From a virus, in the IMG/VR virus record IMGVR_UViG_3300029319_009496, positions 5,872 through 69,871 of that record: a stretch of 64,000 nt of DNA; one strand, given 5' to 3'. Below the pieces are notes generated by a model. That model made no database searches. It was not told the origin of the DNA and saw nothing but the letters and a program-made list of their open reading frames with translations. Positions within the stretch are counted from its first letter, which is position 1. Every line of letters begins with the position of its first letter. Shown piece after piece: positions 24,101 to 32,288 of the stretch. Both the position numbers and the translations under genes were made by a program.

Positions 24101-24931
24101 ATGAAATCAGTAGGAGTAGTAGGTCAAGGTTTTGTTGGCCAAGCAGTAAAAGAAGGGTTTGAATCTTTCTATAAGATAGAGACATATGATAAATTTAAAC
24201 ATTCTACTTGTGAGTCAATTCAAGATTTATGTGAAAAAACAAAAACTATCTTTGTATGTGTTCCAACACCAATGAGAAAAGATGGATCTTGCGATACTAG
24301 TATCGTAAAAGAAGTTGTTTACGAAATAAACAGATTTGCAAAAAATCATATATTAGTTATAAAATCTACTGTGCCTCCTGGTACAACTGAGGTTTTAAAT
24401 AAAGAATGTGAAAATCTACAGGTTGTTTTTAATCCTGAATTTCTCACAGAAGCTAATTTTTTAAATGATTTTAAAAATCAAAATAGGATTATAATTGGTG
24501 GACCTAGGCCGGCATCAACAAAAATTAAAAATTTATATACTAAAGTATTTCCAAATGTGCCTGTAATAAAAACAGGATCATCTACCGCTGAAATGGTAAA
24601 ATATTTTACAAATTGTTTTCTAGCGGTAAAAGTTAGTTTTGCAAATGAATTCAGACAATTTTGTGAACAAGTTGATGTTGATTATGATAAAGTAGTAGAA
24701 TATGGATTACATGATCTAAGATTAGGAAAAACTCATTTTGCAAGCCCAGGGCCAGACTTAAAATATGGTTTTGGTGGATCATGTTTTCCAAAAGATATAA
24801 ATGCTTTAATACAATTTGCAAAAAAATTAAATATTAATCCTGTTGTATTAGAGGCTGCTTGGAAAAAAAATCTAGAAGTAAGACCTGAGAAAGATTGGGA
24901 ACAATTAAAAGGTCGCGCTGTCAGTGAATAA
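24101..24931 (+). CDS. Short UDP-glucose/GDP-mannose-type dehydrogenase
   Basis: The 276-residue protein has the NAD motif GVVGQGFVGQAV, then VPTPMRKDG, KSTVPPGTTE and FNPEFLTEANFL. The catalytic Cys228 lies in YGFGGSCFPKDINAL. It ends soon after the middle domain, so the C-terminal nucleotide-binding domain found in 400-residue relatives is absent. Short versions of this enzyme are known from phages. It is distinct from the 367-residue enzyme at 16104. Two such dehydrogenases may act on different sugars, or the pair may be partly redundant. It is the last gene of the glycan cluster, 16 bp before a strong ribosome-binding site. Confidence 0.85.
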   Translation: MKSVGVVGQGFVGQAVKEGFESFYKIETYDKFKHSTCESIQDLCEKTKTIFVCVPTPMRKDGSCDTSIVKEVVYEINRFAKNHILVIKSTVPPGTTEVLNKECENLQVVFNPEFLTEANFLNDFKNQNRIIIGGPRPASTKIKNLYTKVFPNVPVIKTGSSTAEMVKYFTNCFLAVKVSFANEFRQFCEQVDVDYDKVVEYGLHDLRLGKTHFASPGPDLKYGFGGSCFPKDINALIQFAKKLNINPVVLEAAWKKNLEVRPEKDWEQLKGRAVSE

Positions 24932-24947
24932 ATTTAAAGGAGAAAAA

Positions 24948-25133
24948 ATGTATAATTTATCTGATGAAGCTTTAGGAGCCGTAATGATGGCTTTACAAAA
25001 ATCATTATTAGAACAAAGCGATATAGTCCCTGTGTTAAAAGGTTTTAATTTTAAGGTAAATGAGGATAATGAGCTGTTAGTTATGAATCCTCCTTTAATT
25101 AAATTTTCAGAGACTCAAGAAGAAACAGCTTAA
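24948..25133 (+). CDS. Small protein, 61 residues, unknown function
   Basis: The ATG at 24948 is preceded by AAAGGAG with good spacing, which decides the start over an in-frame ATG at 24924 that would overlap the dehydrogenase. The product has an amphipathic helix (LSDEALGAVMMALQKSLLEQ) followed by a short strand-rich part. No known family. It opens the small control block before the virion genes, and its stop shares a base with the zinc-ribbon start (TAATG). Confidence 0.65.
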   Translation: MYNLSDEALGAVMMALQKSLLEQSDIVPVLKGFNFKVNEDNELLVMNPPLIKFSETQEETA

Positions 25134-25393
25134 TGCCAAAGTATTCTTATAGGTGTTCAAATTGTGAGCATGTAATGGATGTGTACCATTCTTTTAAAGA
25201 ACAATATAATACATGCGATAATTGTGGATCGATAGATTGCTTAGAAAAATTACCATCAAAATTCTCTGTTTTAAAAAACAACACTGAAATGAAAATTGGT
25301 GATTTAGTTAAAAAAAGCATTAAAGATTTTAGTGAAGAGCTTTCTCTAGAAAAAGAAAAACTTAAAAATGAATTTTATAAACCAGATAAGTAA
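25133..25393 (+). CDS. FmdB-type zinc-ribbon protein
   Basis: The 86-residue protein begins PKYSYRCSNCEHVMDVYHSF, the standard opening of FmdB/CxxC-CxxC regulatory proteins. Zinc-binding cysteines are at 8, 11, 28 and 31. A charged helical C-terminus follows. Members are small nucleic-acid or protein-binding zinc ribbons of unclear role. It lies two genes upstream of the gp55-like sigma factor, so a role in late transcription is possible but unproven. It overlaps the next gene by 26 bp. Confidence 0.85.
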   Translation: MPKYSYRCSNCEHVMDVYHSFKEQYNTCDNCGSIDCLEKLPSKFSVLKNNTEMKIGDLVKKSIKDFSEELSLEKEKLKNEFYKPDK

Positions 25394-25769
25394 ATATGTA
25401 TTATTAATATCAATTATTCTTAACGGAATATTGTTAGCAATTATATTTGGTATGATACCATTTCTATTGTATATAAGCGTTATAATAAACGTTATTATGA
25501 TATGGTATACCAGTAAATGTTTACTAACAATAAATAATTTAGAGAATGATATGGTGCAACTTTTAGAAAGCAATGAACAGTTTTTACAAAACCTAGAAGA
25601 AATATATTCATTGGAAATGTATTATGGAGATGAGCATATTCAAAATTTAATTGATGAATCTAGATTGCTTATTAATGAGTTTATTGATGTTCAAGAAAAA
25701 TATTTTGATGTTGAAGTAACAGAAATGGAACAAGATGAAGAAGACGAGACGGCCCCGCAAGAAAAATAA
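25368..25769 (+). CDS. Membrane protein with cytoplasmic coiled-coil tail
   Basis: The 133-residue protein has two adjacent hydrophobic helices in residues 8-50 (YVLLISIILNGILLAIIFGM and a second one ending WYTSKC). A long acidic helical region follows (LENDMVQLLESNEQFLQNLEE) with a Glu/Asp-rich tail. It has the shape of a small inner-membrane protein with a coiled-coil domain. No family recognised. A spanin or holin role is not supported, as there is no lysis gene beside it. It overlaps its neighbours by 26 bp and 35 bp. Confidence 0.65.
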   Translation: MNFINQISKYVLLISIILNGILLAIIFGMIPFLLYISVIINVIMIWYTSKCLLTINNLENDMVQLLESNEQFLQNLEEIYSLEMYYGDEHIQNLIDESRLLINEFIDVQEKYFDVEVTEMEQDEEDETAPQEK

Positions 25770-26427
25770 TTATTTTACAAAAGTTCATGAACAGGCAATC
25801 ATTGATTATGCTCTTACTAATGATATAAAAATTAGAACAGAATTATATATTCAATTAATACAACCTGCCTTTAACGAAATGGTAGACAAAATTGTCTATA
25901 CATATAAATTTAATAATTTACCAAACATTGATTATCTTAAAGATGATTGCAAGCTATGGCTTATCACAATTTTAGACAAATATGACCCTAATAGAAAATC
26001 TAAAGCTTTTTCTTATTTTAGTGTTATAACTAAAAATTGGTTTATTCACAAAGTTAAACAAAACTCTAAAAAACTTAAAAGAGATTTACAATATGAAAAT
26101 CTAAACAATGAAACTGAATTAGAAGAATTTATTGTAGAAAATACTTATGAGCAAGATAGAGAAAAAAAAGAGTTTTGGGAACATTTATTTTCTGAAATGG
26201 ATAAATGGGAAAAAATGAAACTTCGTGAGTCAGAGAAAAAAGTATTAGATGCTATAAAGATACTTTTTAACAGCACTCAGGATATAGAAATTTTTAATAA
26301 AAAAGCTATTTATTTATACATGCGTGAAATTACCGGTTTAAATACAAAACAAATTGTTAATAACTTAAATAGAATTAGAAAAAGATACAGGATTTTTAAA
26401 GTAGAATGGGAAAAAGGAAACATATAA
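25735..26427 (+). CDS. Late-transcription sigma factor, T4 gp55-like
   Basis: The 230-residue protein has a basic N-terminus followed by a sigma region 2-like core: YLKDDCKLWLITILDKYDPN, KAFSYFSVITKNWFIHKVKQ. Then come an acidic linker and a C-terminal helical part ending in a helix-turn-helix-like segment (TGLNTKQIVNNLNRIRKRYR). The core matches the gp55 family of T4-like phages, which direct host RNA polymerase to TATAAATA late promoters. T4 gp55 is 185 residues, so this one is longer. It lies directly upstream of the virion genes it would be expected to switch on. Confidence 0.82.
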   Translation: MKKTRRPRKKNNYFTKVHEQAIIDYALTNDIKIRTELYIQLIQPAFNEMVDKIVYTYKFNNLPNIDYLKDDCKLWLITILDKYDPNRKSKAFSYFSVITKNWFIHKVKQNSKKLKRDLQYENLNNETELEEFIVENTYEQDREKKEFWEHLFSEMDKWEKMKLRESEKKVLDAIKILFNSTQDIEIFNKKAIYLYMREITGLNTKQIVNNLNRIRKRYRIFKVEWEKGNI

Positions 26428-26708
26428 ACTCTCAAGAATTTATTGATGAAGCAATAAAAAATATTAGAGATGATAGAGCTATGGCATCAACATTGTTAGT
26501 CGAGTTAGTAAAAATATTAAAATCTGACGAGACAAAACATCAAAATTCTGGCCCTGTAGCAGCAAAATATTTAGAAACTTTACAAAGATCAAATGAACAA
26601 CTTGTAAAGCTTGCATCTTTGATATCAAAAAAAGAATCTAATTCTACTAATTTATCACAATTTGAAAAATCAGAAATTTACAATTTAATTAATGAAAGTG
26701 AGGATTAA
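26406..26708 (+). CDS. Small helical protein after the sigma factor
   Basis: The 100-residue protein overlaps the sigma gene by 22 bp. It is almost wholly helical, with a long amphipathic segment (AAKYLETLQRSNEQLVKLAS) suited to dimerisation. I do not recognise it. By position it might be a co-activator of late transcription, as gp33 is in T4, or a small packaging protein. Nothing in the sequence chooses between these. Confidence 0.65.
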   Translation: MGKRKHINSQEFIDEAIKNIRDDRAMASTLLVELVKILKSDETKHQNSGPVAAKYLETLQRSNEQLVKLASLISKKESNSTNLSQFEKSEIYNLINESED

Positions 26709-26711
26709 TGG

Positions 26712-29700
26712 TTGGCATACAAATTAAAAGGTTTTCTTCATGAAGGCTCTCGTGTAGCTGGTAATGATTTAGAATATATCCAAACAGCGCTAGATTATTT
26801 TTCTGCAAAAGAAGGTATTGAAGGCTATCAAATGATGCGTCATTTGGTTGACAAAACTTTTGGTAGAGATCAGGAAGAAAGTTCAAGACCAAGATTATTA
26901 GAAGTTGTTGATATTTTAAGTGGCCCAAACAAAACTGTTAGAGGCGGCGTTGGGCATGAAGCAGTTACAGCAGTATTAAGGCAGAAACTAGAGCATACTG
27001 ATGCATTTCATGAGTCAATAAAAAATAAAATTGTGATTACTGCAAGGTGTGTAAGATCTGATTTTATAAGAACACCAAATAGATTTTCAAAAGAACAAGA
27101 CTATCTTCGAAGAGGCACACTAGGTGTTTTTCTTTGTGCATCTACAGATTCTAAATTTAATAATTTGCGCCCCGGCGCTTATGTCTGGGGTAGTTTAAGA
27201 GGACAGACTGTTGCTGCGCTTGATGGTGGTTTTGCAGGAACTATTTTTGATGTTGCAACCAATGTTGGAAAAATAGCTGATGCAATTGAAGAGTATGTCT
27301 CATCAGTTAGATCTTTTAATAAAAAATGTAAAACATTTCGTCAGTTTGAGGGCCCAACTGCAAAACTTTTTGTTGGCTCAACTTTAGCAGATCCAAATCC
27401 AAGATCTTCACCAATATCTAAATTTAAAACTGTAATAAAGACTGGGCTATATGGTAATGGTACACCACAAACAAAATATCATTTTAATCATTGTTTGTTG
27501 AAAAGTGAAAAATCTTATAATTTTGATATTGTAGGGCCAGCTCCTGCAAAAGAAAATGCATTTATATGGATTGGACATTTAAGAAATAATGGCTTTTTAG
27601 ATGTATTGGATAGGCCAATTGGTCTAGGCAGAGAAACTATTATATATGCACCAATGACACTAAATATATCTGTTCCAATCGAAATTAAATATTATTTTCA
27701 TGACAAAGCAGGCTTTGGTCATGCATGGATAAACGGCCCTAACACTAGTGTTTCTGATTCAATAAATAATGTTCAGCGTGGTGGAAATGACTTTAAAGAC
27801 GTTATCGGCCCAGCAATAAAAGATTTAATAAAACAAAAAAGAAATTTTATACTTGTAATACCAGAAATGGCTTACTCTAGAGGCTTCTCTACAAATAATA
27901 AAAATATTTCTAGAATACAGACGTTAACCGATAATAATTTAGCTAGATCAACTGATGCAGCTGGTAAACAAATTCTAAGAGTTGTTATTCCGCCAGAAAC
28001 TGTCCCTGCAGTAAAAACTTATTTAAGAAAATTACCTGCAGAAGCTGTGGTTGAATATGGTGTTACTACTGCAGCAGGTGGTGGCACTAATAACGTTGGA
28101 GGGCTTCAAAAAAAACAAGCCAGTTTATCTAATTTAACACAAAAAACACATTTTAGAGAGCGGGAAACAGTTACTTTTGATGGCTCATACACTGGAGGTA
28201 ATTTTGGTGATTTCCATGTAGAAGTTCTAGAAGTGCTTGATGAACATTTAGGAAGTCAGGTTTCACAAAACATTGATTTTGTTTCAATAGTCGCACATGG
28301 AATGGGAGCAATAAATTTAGCATCCATAGTTAAAAATATGCCTAATAGTTCTGTGCATCGCGACGCTGAGGTTGGATTTAAATCTGTGCCAATAAAAAGA
28401 ATTGATTTTGTTGAAGATGGGACAGATTCAATTAGTTCATATCCTTTTGCAAAACATACTCCATCTTATACAGTATATGAGGATTATTTATTAGCAAAAT
28501 CAGAGGAAGGGTCTTATTTTGAATTTAATTATATAACAGAAGCAGGAACACAAGCAGGAACTGAGTTTTTTAATAAAATTGATGCTTCATTGCAGTTTAC
28601 TAAAAATAATAAACCAGAATCATCCTTGGGAGAAGCATTTACTATTCCAATAAATGGTGATTTAAACTTGCAAAGTAATATTAGTATGCATGCTATAAGA
28701 CCAACTAGGGGAGATATTTCAAAAGTATTGTATGCCTTTCCCATGGAAACAACCGCAACTAATTCAATTCAAGGACAAAGCAATAAACCTTTGTATCCTA
28801 AGTTACCAGATACTACAATTGCTTTAAGGCCAGGAGATTCGCTTGTTCCAGATCACGCCGGCGCCATGGCGTCAACTCCTTCAGAGGGAAAACTTAATCA
28901 ATATTCTTTGGAGCAAAATAATCTAAAAAATCTTATTGATAATTTTTCAGTTGTTTTAAATGATTGGAAAAATATGGACGAATCTGAGTTTTGTCAAGCA
29001 AACCCAACTTATTGTAAAATTTTAACTGAAGGGTCATCAGTAACTTCTGCCGGCGCCGGCACCACAATTAATGTTAATGTTGCGAGGCATTTTGAACTTT
29101 CAAAAATACAAAATAGTTTAAAAAAACATTATGAACATATTCAACGTTATTATCAATTAAAATATTTAATACAAGATGAGGAACAAATATTAGAATATAT
29201 AAATGATAAATCTGCCCTCAGAGAATATCAGAAGCAAAGACGAAAAGATTTATCAGATCAAAATTTGAAATTAGTAACCGATTATGACGCATTCGACCCT
29301 CAAAGTATTATTAGGATACATTTTCTTCCACTATCTGTTCTATCAGCCGTTGGTCCGCAAAGCGCAACTAGCGGTCAATTTTTAGGGCGCCCTGTCCCGA
29401 TTGATTTTGCGACCGCAAAACAGTGCTTTACAGCTGAACCTTTGCTTATGCCGCAAAAGACACAAATTTATCCTTTTGGGGACGTTGAAAATAATCCTGG
29501 CATGGTTGAAAAAATTCTAGAGCAATTAGCTATAGCCGATGCTCTGGACATAACAATCAATAGGCTTGACGATGCTATAGAGCGAGCTAGGCCTAGGCCA
29601 ATAACACAAACACCAAATTGTGATGAGCAGCCAATAGCAATTAGAGATTTAATAGTTCCATCATATGAGGTATCAAAATACAACACTAAGGATATATCCG

Positions 29701-30749
29701 CAACACAATCTCCATGTGCTGGAAAGACAATAAGAGTTGTTGGTGATTATGCTGCGTTAAAAACAATGATAAATTGGGCTCCGTCAAAAGTATCTCTAAT
29801 TTCAGCAGCTGAAAGATTTTCTACTAGCAAAACTGATCTTCAAGAAACTTTAGGGAAAACAAATCAATTTGACGTAGGTAGATTTTCTTATAAATGCCGA
29901 GGCCCTAATAATAAAATAAATCATAAAAAAAGTCCTGAGATTTGGAGCTGCATTACAGATATTATGAAAGAGTCTTGGGAGGCAGCATGTAATGTTTCTG
30001 GCTATGTTCCTTTTAAAATAACAACAGGCATTAAAGGATACCATGCATCTGACACTGGTGTTGTTGCATTACCTGGTGGATTATCTATTGACGCCTATGG
30101 ACTTTCAATTAATGTGGATCCTCATTTAACAGGATATAGTAACGATGGTGATCCCATATATAGTATTTTTACCGGCATGTGGACTCCTGGTTTTGTCGAG
30201 GCATATCAAGATCAATTATATGATTTAGGTATTTTAGATGACCAGCCTTTTTCAAGTTTTGGTGTTTCCGGAAGATATTTAGATAATGCGTATTCTGGCT
30301 TTACTGGCAGACAAAGAAGGTTGTCGCAAGATTGGAAATTTGCTACAGATTCTTACAGCGGCCCAGCAGGCGCCGAAGAAAAAGAGGAAGGATATCAAAA
30401 AATTATGCGAGCCGCAAAAAATAGTGTTATAGTGCCACCAAATGCTAATCCTTTGTTGTGGGTGTTAACATTTTGTGAAAGAAGTGGTATGAAATGGGGT
30501 AATGGTACTTTTATGAAAAAAAGACACAGAGGGACAAAAAGAGGCTATAGCATTGCCGGATTTGATATAAGAAATCCGGCACCTGAATCTTGGTCTCTTG
30601 ATGAACAAAATAAAATTGCTGCTATTTATGGTATAGCAGATGTTGTAGCAAGAGTTAACGCAATTTCTTGGCCCTATGACATTGACAAACACATGCATTT
30701 TCAATACTATTCTGGACCTCCGGTAATACCGTGGGAAGATATTCAATAA
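26712..30749 (+). CDS. Large virion protein with C-terminal M15-like peptidase domain
   Basis: The 1345-residue protein starts with TTG at 26712. GAGGA lies at 26700-26704, and an in-frame stop at 26706 excludes any earlier start. The N-terminal and central parts are strand-rich, like baseplate hub or tail proteins, but no family is certain. The last 270 residues follow the order of an M15-type L,D- or D,D-peptidase: FKITTGIKGYH, then SIDAYGLSINVD (1125-1136), then FCERSGMKWGNG, and DKHMHFQYY (from 1325). The usual zinc ligands in SxHxxGxAxD are replaced by Asp1127 and Asn1134, while His1327/1329 remain. The domain may be a structural relic or bind metal differently. It opens the virion module. 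Confidence 0.75.
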   Translation: MAYKLKGFLHEGSRVAGNDLEYIQTALDYFSAKEGIEGYQMMRHLVDKTFGRDQEESSRPRLLEVVDILSGPNKTVRGGVGHEAVTAVLRQKLEHTDAFHESIKNKIVITARCVRSDFIRTPNRFSKEQDYLRRGTLGVFLCASTDSKFNNLRPGAYVWGSLRGQTVAALDGGFAGTIFDVATNVGKIADAIEEYVSSVRSFNKKCKTFRQFEGPTAKLFVGSTLADPNPRSSPISKFKTVIKTGLYGNGTPQTKYHFNHCLLKSEKSYNFDIVGPAPAKENAFIWIGHLRNNGFLDVLDRPIGLGRETIIYAPMTLNISVPIEIKYYFHDKAGFGHAWINGPNTSVSDSINNVQRGGNDFKDVIGPAIKDLIKQKRNFILVIPEMAYSRGFSTNNKNISRIQTLTDNNLARSTDAAGKQILRVVIPPETVPAVKTYLRKLPAEAVVEYGVTTAAGGGTNNVGGLQKKQASLSNLTQKTHFRERETVTFDGSYTGGNFGDFHVEVLEVLDEHLGSQVSQNIDFVSIVAHGMGAINLASIVKNMPNSSVHRDAEVGFKSVPIKRIDFVEDGTDSISSYPFAKHTPSYTVYEDYLLAKSEEGSYFEFNYITEAGTQAGTEFFNKIDASLQFTKNNKPESSLGEAFTIPINGDLNLQSNISMHAIRPTRGDISKVLYAFPMETTATNSIQGQSNKPLYPKLPDTTIALRPGDSLVPDHAGAMASTPSEGKLNQYSLEQNNLKNLIDNFSVVLNDWKNMDESEFCQANPTYCKILTEGSSVTSAGAGTTINVNVARHFELSKIQNSLKKHYEHIQRYYQLKYLIQDEEQILEYINDKSALREYQKQRRKDLSDQNLKLVTDYDAFDPQSIIRIHFLPLSVLSAVGPQSATSGQFLGRPVPIDFATAKQCFTAEPLLMPQKTQIYPFGDVENNPGMVEKILEQLAIADALDITINRLDDAIERARPRPITQTPNCDEQPIAIRDLIVPSYEVSKYNTKDISATQSPCAGKTIRVVGDYAALKTMINWAPSKVSLISAAERFSTSKTDLQETLGKTNQFDVGRFSYKCRGPNNKINHKKSPEIWSCITDIMKESWEAACNVSGYVPFKITTGIKGYHASDTGVVALPGGLSIDAYGLSINVDPHLTGYSNDGDPIYSIFTGMWTPGFVEAYQDQLYDLGILDDQPFSSFGVSGRYLDNAYSGFTGRQRRLSQDWKFATDSYSGPAGAEEKEEGYQKIMRAAKNSVIVPPNANPLLWVLTFCERSGMKWGNGTFMKKRHRGTKRGYSIAGFDIRNPAPESWSLDEQNKIAAIYGIADVVARVNAISWPYDIDKHMHFQYYSGPPVIPWEDIQ

Positions 30750-30762
30750 AAAAAAGGATAAA

Positions 30763-32277
30763 ATGGCATCAAATATTAAAATAAGCGCAACTTCAACTTA
30801 TGTTGCTCCAGGAAAACCAACTCTATATACTTTTCATGTTATTAAAGATGGGCAAAATCAAGGCCCTCCATATATGACAGTAAGCCCAGAGGATGCAAAA
30901 TCATGGTTTAATGATAAGAAAAAAGAAGTTTTAGCACAAGATCCTAATGCGCAATTAAATGATAGTCCGCTAAGCTCTAGTGATCCTTTCACTGATCAAT
31001 CATTTATTGATACAGCTGAAGATGTTTCCGCCGGCGGATTTGAAGAAGTTGCTAGTAGAGATGCCCGAATGGCTGCAATGGACATCGATGGCGATGGTTT
31101 AGATGATATGGATTCTCCACCAGACCTAGAAGAGCGTGCCTTAACAGGACAGGAGTTATTAAAAAAATATCCTGAAGTAGCTAATGCTCCAGGCCCAAAT
31201 GCATTATCATCTTTAGGTGGAAAAATTAGTCAAAAAGCACAAGATTACAATACTCTAGATAGAAACAAGAAAAAAGTAATTGATGGTGTAACTCACGCTG
31301 ATAAACATAAATTAAATTTATGTGGTGTTTTTAATGCACCCAGGGTACAGACACGAGTTATTCCAAAAAAATGTGGGTCTGAAAATTGGGCCTTAGAGGG
31401 TGTTGATAATAATGCTTTTATTGTTGTAGGGAACGATCGTCCATTTTTACCTCATACTGGATATGGTGGAAAAGCTCATACGCAATGTGATAGTATTGAT
31501 ATTATTGTTGGTATGGGAGGCCACAACCCCATTAGAGAAATACAGGTTCCAGTTGAAGCAACTAGCGATACACAAACAACTTTTCAAACAAAAGAAATTG
31601 AAACAAATCCTAACTTTTTTCTTGACGCGGCAAGGATATACATATCTCAAAAAACTGACGTTGATAAAAATTTTGGTATAGGTGAATTTGGAAGATCTAG
31701 AGATTACCCTCCAAAGATAGATTATACAGATGAAGAAAATATAGGTAAATATGGTGGAAAATCAGCTGTTGCAGCAAAGGCTGACAACATTAGGCTAATA
31801 GGTAGAGAAAGCATAAGATTAGTTACGGGAACAGATGAAATTAATTCAAAAGGTGGTAGAGTTTTAGGTAAGCATGGCATTGAATTGGTAGCAATGAATA
31901 AAGTTGAAGATCTTCAGCCTTTAGTTTTAGGAAATAATTTAGAATTAGCTTTAAATGCAATTGTTGATAATATCATAGCTTTAGCTAAAATATTTGAAGC
32001 TTTTGTGCATTATCAAATGAAATATAATAGAGCATTACAAAAACACAAACATAAAACCCAATTTTATGGTTTAGATTCTTTGCCATCTTCTGAAGCAATT
32101 ACTGGTGGGATTCAATGTGACGTAGAGACTGTTATGAATACAGAAACATCTATTGTAAAACATATAACAAACTTACAAGGTTTGATAATAAATTTCTTGT
32201 CTCCTGCAAATGCTGGCGGAAAGAAACCTAGCCCACCCCCTACTTATATTTTAAGTAAACATAATAAAACTACATAA
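30763..32277 (+). CDS. Baseplate/tail structural protein with Ca-binding-like motif
   Basis: The 504-residue protein follows an AAGGA ribosome-binding site. It includes an acidic DIDGDGLDD at 107-115, which fits an EF-hand or thrombospondin-3-type calcium loop. A regular strand repeat KADNIRLIGRESIRLVTG lies near 339-356, of the kind seen in baseplate spike and gp5-type beta-helix regions of marine myoviruses. A helical segment with His/Lys (MKYNRALQKHKHK) and a Pro-rich tail follow. I infer a baseplate or spike component from these features and from its place between two large virion proteins and upstream of gp25/gp6. Confidence 0.7.
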   Translation: MASNIKISATSTYVAPGKPTLYTFHVIKDGQNQGPPYMTVSPEDAKSWFNDKKKEVLAQDPNAQLNDSPLSSSDPFTDQSFIDTAEDVSAGGFEEVASRDARMAAMDIDGDGLDDMDSPPDLEERALTGQELLKKYPEVANAPGPNALSSLGGKISQKAQDYNTLDRNKKKVIDGVTHADKHKLNLCGVFNAPRVQTRVIPKKCGSENWALEGVDNNAFIVVGNDRPFLPHTGYGGKAHTQCDSIDIIVGMGGHNPIREIQVPVEATSDTQTTFQTKEIETNPNFFLDAARIYISQKTDVDKNFGIGEFGRSRDYPPKIDYTDEENIGKYGGKSAVAAKADNIRLIGRESIRLVTGTDEINSKGGRVLGKHGIELVAMNKVEDLQPLVLGNNLELALNAIVDNIIALAKIFEAFVHYQMKYNRALQKHKHKTQFYGLDSLPSSEAITGGIQCDVETVMNTETSIVKHITNLQGLIINFLSPANAGGKKPSPPPTYILSKHNKTT

Positions 32278-32288
32278 GCAGAAATAAT

